64,000 bases of DNA from the NCBI RefSeq assembly GCF_913773995.1, contig NZ_CAJYES010000134.1, positions 1-64,000 of the forward strand, in the 5' to 3' direction. This stretch comes from an uncultured Pseudacidovorax sp. (GTDB lineage: Bacteria; Pseudomonadota; Gammaproteobacteria; Burkholderiales; Burkholderiaceae_C). Shown here piece by piece: positions 45,385-54,704 of the stretch (positions within the stretch are counted from its first letter, which is position 1; every line of letters begins with the position of its first letter). The translations under genes were made by a program, and so were the position numbers. The notes under the pieces are model-generated. The model was not told the DNA's origin, searched no databases, and saw nothing but the letters and a program-made list of their open reading frames with translations.

Positions 45385-46130
45385 CAGCCCGCCTCCCCTG
45401 TACGGCGCCGGGCGAAGCGGCCGAACTGCTGTTCGAGCCAGAAGCAGGCCAGCACCGCCAGACCGATGGACACCACGATGTTCAGCCGCAGCGGCAACGC
45501 ATAGGCGGCCACCGCGGTGGCGCTGGCGATCAGCAGCGCCAGTACCTGCAGGCGGGTGGTGACCATCGAAGCCAGGATGCCCACCAGCGCCAGCACGCCG
45601 GCGAAGCCCAGGCCCCAGTGCTGGGGAATCAGCTCCGCCAGCGCGATTCCGGCCAGGCTCAGCAGTATCCAGCAGCTCCAGTTGACCGAATAGCCGCCCA
45701 CGAGGTACGCCTCCTGCTCGTCACGCTCGGCCTGGGTGGCCGGTGGCTGTGGAAAGCGGGCGGTGAACACGGCGTAGCTCAGGTCGCCGGTCAGGTAGCC
45801 GTGCACCAGCCGACGCCAGCGTGGCATGTGCATCAGGTAGTGGCGCAGGTGCAGGCTGAAGACGACGAAGCGCAGGTTCACGCAGAAGGCCGTGGCCAGG
45901 ATCACCCAGGCGGGTGCGCCGGCCACCAGAAGCGGCACGGCGGCCAGCTGGGCGCTGCCGGCATAGACCAGCAGTGTCATCAACACGGCTTCCAGCGGCG
46001 ACAGGCCGGTCTTCACCATGGCCACGCCGGTCATCAGACCCCAGGCCCCAATGCCCAGTGCCACCGGTGTCATCAGCGCGGCACCTTCCCGGAAGGCCGG
46101 GCGCCGGTGGATGGCAGACGACCAGAACAT
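45384..46130 (-). CDS. azlC: AzlC family branched-chain amino acid exporter
   Basis: A 248-residue membrane protein with about six helices and the AzlC pattern AFREGAALMTPVALGIGAWGLMTG, LVYAGSAQLAAVPLL and NLRFVVFSLHLRHYLMH. With AzlD it exports branched-chain amino acids or analogues. Its ATG shares one base with the fmt stop (TGATG), and azlD follows the same way, so fmt-azlC-azlD is one tightly coupled unit. Confidence 0.93.
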   Translation of the reverse strand: MFWSSAIHRRPAFREGAALMTPVALGIGAWGLMTGVAMVKTGLSPLEAVLMTLLVYAGSAQLAAVPLLVAGAPAWVILATAFCVNLRFVVFSLHLRHYLMHMPRWRRLVHGYLTGDLSYAVFTARFPQPPATQAERDEQEAYLVGGYSVNWSCWILLSLAGIALAELIPQHWGLGFAGVLALVGILASMVTTRLQVLALLIASATAVAAYALPLRLNIVVSIGLAVLACFWLEQQFGRFARRRTGEAG

Positions 46131-47125
46131 CAGGCCAGCACGGTGCCGGCGGTCAGCGGCGCTCCGCGCAGGAAGTCTGCCGCAGCCAGGCGCTTGCCGC
46201 CTGCGCGCTGCAACTGGGTGGCCACCAGCGTGCCGCTGCCGGCTGCGATGGCCACCCCGTCGGCCTCGGCGCGCAGCACGGTGCCGGGAGCCGGGCTGGC
46301 GTCGCCAGCCTGGGGCAGCGCGTGCGCGGCCCAGATCTTGAGCGGCTGACCGTCCAGCTCGGCCACGGCACCGGGAAAGGGGTCGAAGGCGCGCACCCGG
46401 CGGGCCAAGGTGTCCGCGTCCAGCGCCCAGTCGATGCGGGCTTCGGCCTTCTCGATCTTGTGGGCGTAGGTCACGCCCTCGGCGGGTTGGGGCGTGCGTG
46501 GCAGTGGTCCGGCGTCGGCCTGCCGCAGGGCCTGCACGATCAGCCGCCCGCCCATTGCGGCCAGGCGGTCGTGCAACTGGCCGGTGCCTTCGTCGGAGCC
46601 GATGGGCAAGGATTCCCTCAGCAGCATTTCACCGGTGTCCAGACCGGCGTCCATCTGCATGATGGTCACGCCCGTCTCGGCGTCGCCCGCCTCGATGGCG
46701 CGGTGGATCGGCGCGGCGCCGCGCCAGCGCGGCAGCAGGCTGGCGTGGATGTTGAGGCAGCCCAGGGCCCGTGTATCGGCCGGGGCGCCCTCGCCCTGAC
46801 CGGCCATGAGGTCCAGCACCCACTGGGGCAGGATCAGGCCGTAGGCGGCAACCACCATCGCGTCGGCGCGCGCCGCGACCAGCGCTTCGCGGGCCGTGGC
46901 GGCGTCCTCGGGGTACTTGCCGTCCAGCCGCAGGCTGCGTGGCTGGGCCACGGGCCAGTTGCGGGCCAGGGCATGGGCCTTGACCGGCGACGCCTGCAGC
47001 TTCATGCCGCGGCCTGCGGGCCGGTCGGGCTGGGTCAGCACCAGGGCGATCTCGATGCCGGCGGCATCCAGGGCTTCGAGCGCCACGCGGGCGAATTCGG
47101 GCGTGCCCGCGAAGACGATCCTCAT
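46130..47125 (-). CDS. fmt: Methionyl-tRNA formyltransferase
   Basis: A 331-residue enzyme that formylates initiator Met-tRNA with 10-formyltetrahydrofolate. N-terminal [15 protein letters not shown], the tRNA-contact [13 protein letters not shown] loop, and the formyl-transfer core [22 protein letters not shown] with [13 protein letters not shown] are intact; the C-terminal OB-fold domain follows. It partners def, encoded upstream with a lipoprotein gene between. Confidence 0.97.
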   Translation of the reverse strand: MRIVFAGTPEFARVALEALDAAGIEIALVLTQPDRPAGRGMKLQASPVKAHALARNWPVAQPRSLRLDGKYPEDAATAREALVAARADAMVVAAYGLILPQWVLDLMAGQGEGAPADTRALGCLNIHASLLPRWRGAAPIHRAIEAGDAETGVTIMQMDAGLDTGEMLLRESLPIGSDEGTGQLHDRLAAMGGRLIVQALRQADAGPLPRTPQPAEGVTYAHKIEKAEARIDWALDADTLARRVRAFDPFPGAVAELDGQPLKIWAAHALPQAGDASPAPGTVLRAEADGVAIAAGSGTLVATQLQRAGGKRLAAADFLRGAPLTAGTVLA

Positions 47126-47141
47126 CGGTGGGGAAATGCTT

Positions 47142-47642
47142 TCAAGAACGGGAGTCGGGCGGAACGAAACGCAGGTCGTCGCCCACGTGGTAACGGCGCA
47201 CCACGCCCTGGGGATCGATGTAGATGTACAGCAGGCGCGGCGTGTTGAGTTGGCGATAGCGCCACTGCCACACCTCGCCCTGGAAGGACCAGACGCGGGA
47301 CACCTCTTCCGGCCGTCCGAAGGTGCGCAGCACATCCGCGACGCGCCATTGGTCGATGCGAATCTGACCGAAACGGTTTTCGTCGAGCTCCTGCGTCACC
47401 GCGACCACACGGCCGCTGGCGTCCAGGTCGACGTTGTTGATCGCGAAGCCGGCAGGCTGGCGCGAGTACTGCAGGCGCTCGCCCGTCGGCAGCGGGTAGA
47501 TGGCCGTCGGCGCGCCCAGCTGCTGGAGGGCCTCGGCGCGCGAGGCGCCGGCGGGCACCCGCTGCGGCTCGCTGGCGCAGCCCGCCAGCCATGCCGCCGC
47601 CGCCAGCGCGGATCCGAGGGCAAAGCGACGTCCGGCGTTCAT
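47142..47642 (-). CDS. BamE-like lipoprotein with two repeats
   Basis: A 166-residue lipoprotein with lipobox LAGC (Cys22). Two similar halves are visible: one around [22 protein letters not shown]...[10 protein letters not shown] and one around [25 protein letters not shown]...[11 protein letters not shown]. Each resembles the SmpA/BamE fold (Gly-x-Pro, Trp/Tyr strand, then a D-x-x-G-x-V turn). The canonical BamE has one. It overlaps def by 4 bases (ATGA) and starts a def-lipoprotein-fmt unit. A role in outer-membrane assembly is inferred from the fold only. Confidence 0.75.
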   Translation of the reverse strand: MNAGRRFALGSALAAAAWLAGCASEPQRVPAGASRAEALQQLGAPTAIYPLPTGERLQYSRQPAGFAINNVDLDASGRVVAVTQELDENRFGQIRIDQWRVADVLRTFGRPEEVSRVWSFQGEVWQWRYRQLNTPRLLYIYIDPQGVVRRYHVGDDLRFVPPDSRS

Positions 47643-48166
47643 GCGCTTCGGCCGCCTTCGCGCTGCACGTCGCGTTGTGCCTTGAGCAGCTTGGTCTTGA
47701 TGCGATTGCGCTTGAGCGTGGACAGGTATTCGACAAACACCTTGCCCAGCAGGTGGTCCAGCTCGTGCTGGATGCAGATGGCCAGCAGGCCCTCGGCTTC
47801 GATGGCCTGCGGATTGCCGTCGGCATCGAGCGCCTGCACGCGCACGGCCGTCGAGCGCTCCACGCCGTCGTAGATGCCGGGCACCGACAGGCAGCCCTCT
47901 TCGTTCATCACCTTCTCATCGCTGGCCCAGACGATCTCGGGGTTGATCAGCACCAGCGGTTCATTGCGCTCTTCCGACACGTCGATCACCACCAGACGCT
48001 CGTGCACGTCGATCTGCGTGGCGGCCAGGCCGATGCCGCTGGCCTCGTACATGGTCTCGAGCATGTCGGCGATCAGGGTACGGATGCGCGCATCGACCGC
48101 CTGCACGGGCTTGGCCACGGTGTGCAGGCGCGGGTCGGGATAGCTCAGGATGGTTCGCAGGGCCAT
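47639..48166 (-). CDS. def: Peptide deformylase
   Basis: A 175-residue metal hydrolase that removes the formyl group from nascent proteins. Motif 1 is [11 protein letters not shown], motif 2 is [11 protein letters not shown] (Cys ligand), motif 3 is [10 protein letters not shown] (two His ligands and catalytic Glu). The start [14 protein letters not shown] at 48166 is favoured over a Met three codons earlier, because it is the family start and GAGAGA lies just upstream. Divergent from the LysM gene. Confidence 0.97.
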   Translation of the reverse strand: MALRTILSYPDPRLHTVAKPVQAVDARIRTLIADMLETMYEASGIGLAATQIDVHERLVVIDVSEERNEPLVLINPEIVWASDEKVMNEEGCLSVPGIYDGVERSTAVRVQALDADGNPQAIEAEGLLAICIQHELDHLLGKVFVEYLSTLKRNRIKTKLLKAQRDVQREGGRSA

Positions 48167-48327
48167 GTCTCTCACGGAAAGTTGTGGCTATTTTCGCCAT
48201 TTCGACCCCTGCCCGGCGCCGCCGCAGCCGGATGACGTTGCTGCCGGCAGGGCTTGCGCGCAAAATCGTTGCAAATTGTGAGTATTCGCTACTCCCGCCC
48301 GCGCCGTGGCAGGATGGCGCGCCGACC

Positions 48328-49509
48328 ATGTACCACCTTCGACTGCCAGTCCTTCCCCTCGCCGCCGCAGCCCTTTTGGGGCATTGCGCCGTTCACGCGC
48401 AGAACTATCCGGTGACGCCGGCCCAGCGGGCTGTCGCACAGCAGACGGCCCAACAGGGGGTGCCGCTGTCCGAGCTGGCGCCCAATGCGCCGGACGAATA
48501 CACCGTCAAGCGTGGTGACACGCTCTGGGCCATCTCGCGGATGTATCTGCGCAAGCCCTGGCGCTGGCCCGAGCTGTGGGGCATGAACCTCAGCGAGATC
48601 GCCAATCCGCACCGCATCTATCCCGGTCAGGTGCTCTACCTCGACAAGACCGGTGGCCGCGCCCGCTTGAGTCTGCGCCGCGGGGCGGGTGGCAGTGGCG
48701 ACACGGTCAAGCTGTCGCCGCGCACGCGCTACGACTCGGCGTCCAACCTCGCGCTGCCCACCCTCGACCCCAGCCGCATCGACGCCTTCCTCACCGAGCC
48801 CCTGGTGGTCGAGGAGGACACGCTGGCCGGCGCGCCCCGCATCGTGGCGGGCAATGACGAGCGCGTGCTGCTGTCGCGTGGCGATCGCGCCTATGTCCGC
48901 GGCCAGCCCGGCGCGCCGCTGGTCGAGCCGCCAGGGCCGCTGCCGCAGTTCCGCGTCTTCCGCAATGCCACGCCGCTCAAGGATCCGGGCACCGGCGAGA
49001 TACTCGGCTACGAGGCCCAGTACGTGGGCCGGGTGCGGCTGGTGCGTGGTGAATCCCAGACGCCGGCCACCGACTCGGCGCCCGGCGTCGCCGTGCCGGC
49101 CACGGTCGACGTGATTGCCGCCCGCGAGGAGATGCGCGCCGGCGACCGGCTGCTGCCGGAGCCGCCCGAGCAGCTGATCAGCTACGTGCCGCGCGCCCCG
49201 GCCCAGCCGGTGGAAGGCGGTCGCATCATCTCCGTCTACGGCAACGGCGTGCAGTACGCCGGCCAGAACCAGGTCGTGGCCATCAACAAGGGACTGCGCG
49301 ACGGCATCGTCAGCGGCAACGTCCTGGCCATCCTCAAGAACGGCCAGACCATCGTCGACCGCACCGGCGGCGACAAGGAGACGCTCAAGCTGCCCGACGA
49401 GCGCATCGGCCTGCTGATGGTGTTCCGCCCCTTCGAGCGGGTCTCGTACGCGCTGGTGCTCGACATCACCGACACGCCCCGCGCGGGCGACCGCCTCGCC
49501 AATCCCTGA
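48328..49509 (+). CDS. LysM peptidoglycan-binding domain protein
   Basis: A 393-residue exported protein. Signal peptide residues 1-24 (PVLPLAAAALLGHCAVHAQ), one LysM at about 57-105 (YTVKRGDTLWAISRMYL...NPHRIYPGQVLYL), then about 280 residues with no recognised enzyme fold but repeated beta-like segments. The gene is conserved beside dprA and opposite def in betaproteobacteria. It probably binds peptidoglycan; the C-terminal role is unknown. TTGCAA at 48269-48274 with TACTCC at 48290 is a weak promoter guess. Confidence 0.9.
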   Translation: MYHLRLPVLPLAAAALLGHCAVHAQNYPVTPAQRAVAQQTAQQGVPLSELAPNAPDEYTVKRGDTLWAISRMYLRKPWRWPELWGMNLSEIANPHRIYPGQVLYLDKTGGRARLSLRRGAGGSGDTVKLSPRTRYDSASNLALPTLDPSRIDAFLTEPLVVEEDTLAGAPRIVAGNDERVLLSRGDRAYVRGQPGAPLVEPPGPLPQFRVFRNATPLKDPGTGEILGYEAQYVGRVRLVRGESQTPATDSAPGVAVPATVDVIAAREEMRAGDRLLPEPPEQLISYVPRAPAQPVEGGRIISVYGNGVQYAGQNQVVAINKGLRDGIVSGNVLAILKNGQTIVDRTGGDKETLKLPDERIGLLMVFRPFERVSYALVLDITDTPRAGDRLANP

Positions 49510-49525
49510 ACAACAAGGGCGCGGG

Positions 49526-50707
49526 GTGGAGAGGGAGGATCTGCCGGGCTGGCTGCGGCTGGCCCTGGCCCCCGGCGTTGGGGCCGGTACCGCAAGAAGG
49601 CTGCTGACGGCCTTCGGATGGCCGGACGCGGTGTTCGCGCAGCCGGCCGCCGCCCTGGAGGCGCTGTGCAGCCCGGCCCAGGCCCGGGCGCTCCTGGACG
49701 AGCAGGAGGGCTTCGCGGCCATGCTCGACCGCACCCGCGAATGGCTCGACGCCACCGGCCCGGACGGCGCCGTGCACCGCATCCTGGCTTTGGGCGACGC
49801 TGCCTACCCGGCGGGCCTGCTGGAGATCGCCGACCCGCCGCTGCTGTTGTATGGGCTCGGCCCCGCAGAACTGCTGGACGCGCCGCTGCCCTGCGACGGC
49901 CTGGCCATCGTGGGCAGCCGCAATCCGACGCCCCAGGGGGCCATCGACGCGCGCCTGTTCGCCCGCACGCTGGCCGAGTCCGGGCTGCCCATCGTCTCGG
50001 GCCTGGCGCTCGGCGTGGACGGGGCCGCGCACGAAGGGGCGCTGGAGGCGGCCAGCGCGAAGGATGGGCGGCTCGCCACCATCGCTGTCGTCGGCACGGG
50101 GCTGGACCGGGTCTATCCGGCCCGGCATCGCGCGCTGGCCCATCGCATCGCGGCCCGCGGCGTGATCCTGAGCGAGCAGCCGCTGGGCACGCCGCCGCTC
50201 ACGGCCAACTTCCCCCGCCGCAACCGGCTGATCTCCGGACTGTCGCAAGGCACGCTGGTGGTGGAGGCGGCGCTGGCGTCCGGCTCCCTGATCACCGCCC
50301 GCTGTGCGGTCGAGCAGGGCAAGGAGGTCTTCGCCATCCCCGGCTCCATCCACTCGCCGCAGTCGCGGGGCTGCCATGCCTTGATCCGCCAGGGCGCCAA
50401 GCTGGTGGAAACCGCCGCAGATGTGCTGGAGGAACTGCGCCGGCCCGCCGCGGCATCCGCCCCAGGCACTGCCTCGCTCTTCGAGAACGACGGCGAGGGC
50501 GAGGTCGAAGATGCGGCCACGCCCGGACCGGAGGACGACGACGTGCTGCTGGAGCACCTCGGCCATGCGCCCGCCACCCTGGACGCGCTCTGCGCCCGCA
50601 CCGGCCTGCCCACACCGCTACTGCAGGCCCGGCTTCTGGAGCTGGAACTGGACGGCCGCGTCGGCCGACTCCCCGGCGGCCTGTTCCAGCGCATCGAACT
50701 CGGCTGA
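49526..50707 (+). CDS. dprA: DNA-processing protein DprA
   Basis: A 393-residue natural-transformation protein that loads RecA on incoming single-stranded DNA. The Rossmann core has LAIVGSRNPTPQGAID, SGLALGVDGAAHEGAL, GTGLDRVYPARH, FPRRNRLISGLSQGTLVVEA and SLITARCAVEQGKEVFAIPGS. A C-terminal winged helix ends LELDGRVGRLPGGLFQRI. The start is GTG at 49526, with AAGG 8 bases upstream. It begins 16 bases after the LysM gene. Confidence 0.95.
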   Translation: MEREDLPGWLRLALAPGVGAGTARRLLTAFGWPDAVFAQPAAALEALCSPAQARALLDEQEGFAAMLDRTREWLDATGPDGAVHRILALGDAAYPAGLLEIADPPLLLYGLGPAELLDAPLPCDGLAIVGSRNPTPQGAIDARLFARTLAESGLPIVSGLALGVDGAAHEGALEAASAKDGRLATIAVVGTGLDRVYPARHRALAHRIAARGVILSEQPLGTPPLTANFPRRNRLISGLSQGTLVVEAALASGSLITARCAVEQGKEVFAIPGSIHSPQSRGCHALIRQGAKLVETAADVLEELRRPAAASAPGTASLFENDGEGEVEDAATPGPEDDDVLLEHLGHAPATLDALCARTGLPTPLLQARLLELELDGRVGRLPGGLFQRIELG

Positions 50708-50821
50708 ACACGCCCGGTTGGCGGCGTTTTGGCGATTCTTCCGCACCCGTCGGAAGAGCATCGCCCACGCCGCGCAGAAACCCGGCTTCGGCCTAAAGCT
50801 CAAGCGCAGGCAAGGATCGGA

Positions 50822-50946
50822 TGGCCGCGGAGCAGGCCATGCCAGAGCACCCGCGGAACTGGCTTCGCCAGGCCTCTGGGTGCGCCCCCCTCCGAGCCGA
50901 AGGCGACAGAGGGGGGAGCCGCGCAGCGGCATGGGGGGTGCCCCCT
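50822..50946. repeat. Intergenic hairpin repeat, copy 2
   Basis: Begins with the same GGCCGCGGAGCAGGCCATGC core as 12638. GCACCC (50847-50852) pairs with GGGTGC (50878-50883), enclosing CTGGC (50859-50863), TTC, GCCAG (50867-50871). An added CCCCCCTC/GAGGGGGG stem (50885-50892 and 50909-50916) is clearer than in copy 1. It ends just before the 3' end of the minus-strand DUF1631 gene. Confidence 0.75.
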
Positions 50947-50951
50947 TTTTC

Positions 50952-53438
50952 TTAGCTCAGCAGCCGCTCCGGATTGGCATCGATCTTGGCCAGCGCCTCG
51001 CGGGTGGCGCGCACGGTCAGCGTCTCCTCTTCCGCCGGCACGAGCAGGCCGCCGTGCAGGTAGGCGGCCAGACGCTGCGCCTGGATCAGGAACTGCCGGC
51101 CATCGGGCGAGCCGAACAGGTGCAGCTGCCGGTGCTTGCTGCGCCACACGAACTGCACCTGGCTGGGTCGCCCGTTGTGGTCGAGCAGGAACCAGGCGCC
51201 CACCTGCAACGAATGGGCCCATGCCAGGGCTTCGGCCGGGGCCTCGGCCTCGTTGTTGGGCAGCACCTCCATCGACGACACATCGATGCCCAGCAGCAGC
51301 TCCAGGTTCGTCGAGTCCAGGGCCAGCGGTTCGGCGCTTTCGTCGGCGATGACCGCCTCCAGGTTCGCCAGCCGGCCCGCCAGGTTCTCGATCTGCGCCA
51401 CGGGAATGCTCTCGGTCTTGGCCGTGAAGGCGTCCGAGAGCGTGCGGCCCAGCGTGCGGATGTGGTCTTCCTGGGGCTGCCCGGTCAGGCCCATCAGGTC
51501 CATGCCCTGGCGCAGGCGCTGCAGCAGCGAGGGCAGGGCCTGGATCATGCGGGCGCGTTCGCTGCGGCTGGGCTTGGCGCTCGCGGCCCAGACCAGTTCG
51601 GACGCCACCCGGCGCAGCTGCGCCGTCTGCTCGTCCTGCACGCCGTACTTGAGCGCGCCGATGGCCAGGACCTCTGCCCAGACCTTGAAGAGGAACTCGC
51701 GGATCTCCTCGCGCACCGGCATGTCGTTGAGCATCTTGCGAAGCTCGATGGTGTACTGGATGGCGAGCGTCTCCTTCTGCTCCACCTGCTGGGCGACGCT
51801 CATCACCTTCTGGGTCGCGTCGTTCTGGGTCAGGTACTTGGAGAGGAAAGCCACGAACTCGTCGTAGACCAGCTTGAACACCCGCTGGCCTGTCTCGGGG
51901 TACTGCTCGATCACCTGCACCACGCGGCGGATCTCGCCTTCGAGCGCACTGCCCGAGATGGCGGCTGCGTCGAAGCCCATCACCACCGAGCCCATGCGGT
52001 CGATCAGCATGCGCGCGGGATGCTGCAGCGTGGCAAAGAACTCCGCGTCGGCCACCGCCACCCGCAGCACCGGCATCTGCAGCCGGGCGAACCAGACGCG
52101 CACGGAAAAAGGAATGCGCTCCTCGGCCAGGATGGACTGGAACATCAGCGCCACGACTTCGACCGTCGCCTTGTCGGCCGACGTCGGCGCCCGCCGTTTG
52201 AGCTCGCCGCTCTGGCGCCGCAGGTCGCTCTGCGCGCGCTGCATGAGGGCGGGATCGGCCACGTTCACGTAAACCCCGACGTTGAAGGGATAGGCCGCCT
52301 CGACGTCGGCGATGGCGGCCGTGAACGCCTGCGCACCGGTGTTGGTGGCCCAGCCGCGCCGGTCGATGCCCATGCCGCCCGGCGCCAGTTGCCCGGCCGG
52401 TTGGTCATAGGCGCCTGCACCTGCGGGACCGCCGCCGCCCATGCCACCTGCCGGAGCCCTGCCGGGATACGAGCCCGGCCCACCCTGCGCCATCGATGAG
52501 CCGCCGCCGTCGGACATGAAACCGCTGGGGCTGCCCGCCGCCGGGTAATTCGCGCCGCCACCGATCGCGTTGCCGCCACCGGCGACCACGCCGCCAATGA
52601 TGCGACGCAGCCGTCCCAGCACCGCGCCGGCCTGCTGACGGGCCGACGCCATGGCACCCGACGCCGGCGTCCCGACCAGGTTCGGGCCCGCCTGGGGCCG
52701 CGTGCGATCCCAAGGCCCGGTGGCGGAACCACGGTCCGTGGGCGCGCCGCCGGCCGGCGTCAATGCAGCCGGCGCGCTGTCGGGGCCGCGACGGACCAGG
52801 CTGCGTAACTCGATCTCCGGCATCACGCCGCGCGCAATCAAAAAGGCATTCAGGTCCTCGTAGCCCTTCATGGCGGCGTCGCCCAGATGGCCCGAGATGA
52901 CGTCCTGCACCTGCGTCCAGAGCGTGCGGGGCAGTCCGGTCGAGGTCCATTCCTCGACCAGGATGGTCGCCAGGGTCTCGGGGCGCAGCACATCGCCACT
53001 GGGCCAGTCGCTGCCGCTGCTGCCTTCCAGGTGCTGGATGCGCAGCTTCAGCTCATTCAATGCGAAGGGCGAGCGGTCCTGCAGCGCCATCGCCAGCCGG
53101 GAGACGAGGATGCTGTTCTCCACCACGTCGTCACCCACCAGTTCCAGGCGCAGTGCGCCCGTATTCGACGTGCCGGGCGTGCGCGTCTGGGCCATGGCTT
53201 CGGACCAGCGCTGGCGCACGGCCTCCAGCCAGCGCGCGTGGTCGGCCTCCCAGGCCAGCAGGTGATCGCGGTGCTCCTGCATCTTTCTGGCCGTGCCCAC
53301 TTCACCGGCCAGGGCGAGCAGACGGTCGCGCACGGCCTGCGCGGTGCGGTGCATGGCGCCGTCCATGGCGTGTACGAAGCGCTCGCGCGACTCTTGAGCG
53401 AGCAGCAGGGCGGGTTCGCGGGGGAGCGAGGGGCTCAT
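50952..53438 (-). CDS. DUF1631 family protein
   Basis: An 828-residue protein of the DUF1631 family, large and cytoplasmic. An N-terminal helical region (ESRERFVHAMDGAMHRTAQAV) is followed by a disordered Gly/Ala/Pro segment at about residues 250-380 (AGGMGGGGPAGAGAYDQ), then a long helical C-terminal part with QQVEQKETLAIQYTIELRKML and a final VGAWFLLDHNGRPSQVQFVWRS, similar to a PilZ-like barrel. Some entries call the family thymidine phosphorylase; no such motif is visible. The ATG at 53438 is used; a GTG 15 codons earlier is possible. Function unknown. Confidence 0.82.
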   Translation of the reverse strand: MSPSLPREPALLLAQESRERFVHAMDGAMHRTAQAVRDRLLALAGEVGTARKMQEHRDHLLAWEADHARWLEAVRQRWSEAMAQTRTPGTSNTGALRLELVGDDVVENSILVSRLAMALQDRSPFALNELKLRIQHLEGSSGSDWPSGDVLRPETLATILVEEWTSTGLPRTLWTQVQDVISGHLGDAAMKGYEDLNAFLIARGVMPEIELRSLVRRGPDSAPAALTPAGGAPTDRGSATGPWDRTRPQAGPNLVGTPASGAMASARQQAGAVLGRLRRIIGGVVAGGGNAIGGGANYPAAGSPSGFMSDGGGSSMAQGGPGSYPGRAPAGGMGGGGPAGAGAYDQPAGQLAPGGMGIDRRGWATNTGAQAFTAAIADVEAAYPFNVGVYVNVADPALMQRAQSDLRRQSGELKRRAPTSADKATVEVVALMFQSILAEERIPFSVRVWFARLQMPVLRVAVADAEFFATLQHPARMLIDRMGSVVMGFDAAAISGSALEGEIRRVVQVIEQYPETGQRVFKLVYDEFVAFLSKYLTQNDATQKVMSVAQQVEQKETLAIQYTIELRKMLNDMPVREEIREFLFKVWAEVLAIGALKYGVQDEQTAQLRRVASELVWAASAKPSRSERARMIQALPSLLQRLRQGMDLMGLTGQPQEDHIRTLGRTLSDAFTAKTESIPVAQIENLAGRLANLEAVIADESAEPLALDSTNLELLLGIDVSSMEVLPNNEAEAPAEALAWAHSLQVGAWFLLDHNGRPSQVQFVWRSKHRQLHLFGSPDGRQFLIQAQRLAAYLHGGLLVPAEEETLTVRATREALAKIDANPERLLS

Positions 53439-53675
53439 TGCGAAAGAGGGCGCATCAGCGCTGGCGGCACACGGGGCGTTCACGCGTCAGGCAGGCGAGG
53501 CGGAACGAGAGATAGTGAATTGTTGTTAATTTCAGCACGTCAAATGTAAATGAGCCCGCGCGCCCGCCGTATGCGGGACACCCCATGCCCGGCAGACGCA
53601 CTCAGAAAACGTGAACAGTCCGACAGAACGGTTGCGAATGCACGACGTCGGGCGCGGCCCACCCGCTCGAAAACG

Positions 53676-53699
53676 AAAAAAAACCCGGCCGGAGCCGGG
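53676..53699 (-). terminator. Rho-independent terminator of secF
   Basis: On the minus strand CCCGGC, loop TCCG, GCCGGG, then eight T residues (53683-53676), 24 bases past the secF stop. It separates the sec operon from the DUF1631 gene. The rest of the 53484-53723 gap holds an AT-rich patch (53515-53550) with TTGACG on the minus strand at 53543, possibly part of the DUF1631 promoter. Confidence 0.9.
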
Positions 53700-53723
53700 T
53701 CGCATGAGCGCGTCGCAAGGGGG

Positions 53724-54680
53724 TCAGACCGTCGCGCCGGCGTTGGGATCGTTCGGGTCCTCGTCGCGCTTGGCCGGGCCGCCCTTGATCAGGTCCTCGC
53801 GCTTCACGCCCAGCCACATGGCGATGGACGCCGCCACGAAGCAGGACGAGTAGATGCCGAAGCAGATGCCGATGGTCAGCGCCAGCGCGAAGTAGTGCAG
53901 CGTCGGGCCGCCGAAGAAGAACATCGACAGAACCACCAGCTGGGTGGAGCCGTGGGTGATGATCGTGCGGCTGATGGTGCCCGTGATGGCGCTGTCGATG
54001 ATCTCGACCGTGTCCATCTTGCGGTAGCGCCGGAAGTTCTCGCGGATGCGGTCGAAGATCACCACCGACTCGTTCACCGAATAGCCCAGCACCGCCAGCA
54101 CCGCCGCCAGCACCGCCAGCGAGAACTCCCACTGGAAGAAGGCGAAGAAGCCCAGGATGATCACGACGTCGTGCAGGTTGGCCAGCACGGTGGACAGCGC
54201 GAACTTCCATTCGAAGCGGAAGGCCAGGTAGATCATGATGCCCACCACCACCATGCCCAGCGCCTTCAGGCCGTTGGTGGTGAGCTCGTCGCCCACCTGC
54301 GGACCGACGAACTCGTTGCGGCGCAGCTGCACCGACGGGTCGACCGTCTTGAGGGCGGTCAGCACGCGATTGCTCTGCTCCTGCGAGCTCACGCCCTTCT
54401 GGGCGGGCAGGCGGATCATCACGTCGCGCGAGCTGCCGAAGTTCTGCACCTGCACGTCCTGGTAGCCCAGGCCGCTGACGGCGCTGCGCACCTTGTCGAG
54501 CTCGGCCGCCTGCGGGTAGTTGACTTCCATCACCGTGCCGCCGGTGAATTCCACCGACAGGTGCAGCCCGCGGTGGAACAGGAAGAAGACCGCCAGGATG
54601 AAGGTGATGATCGAGATCGCGTTCAGCACCTTCGCGTAGCGCATGAACGGGATGGTGCGGTGGATGCGGAAGAATTCCAT
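53724..54680 (-). CDS. secF: Protein translocase subunit SecF
   Basis: A 318-residue inner-membrane protein with six helices and one periplasmic domain. Starts MEFFRIHRTIPFMRYAKV; LSVEFTGGTVMEV is the family N-terminal signature, and FDRIRENFRRYRKMDTVEIIDSAITGTISRTIITHGSTQ in pieces marks the RND-type helices. With SecD it uses the proton gradient to pull proteins through SecYEG. It is 24 bases after secD. Confidence 0.97.
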   Translation of the reverse strand: MEFFRIHRTIPFMRYAKVLNAISIITFILAVFFLFHRGLHLSVEFTGGTVMEVNYPQAAELDKVRSAVSGLGYQDVQVQNFGSSRDVMIRLPAQKGVSSQEQSNRVLTALKTVDPSVQLRRNEFVGPQVGDELTTNGLKALGMVVVGIMIYLAFRFEWKFALSTVLANLHDVVIILGFFAFFQWEFSLAVLAAVLAVLGYSVNESVVIFDRIRENFRRYRKMDTVEIIDSAITGTISRTIITHGSTQLVVLSMFFFGGPTLHYFALALTIGICFGIYSSCFVAASIAMWLGVKREDLIKGGPAKRDEDPNDPNAGATV

Positions 54681-54704
54681 GGTCGTTGTGCTCCGTGCCG
54701 CGGT

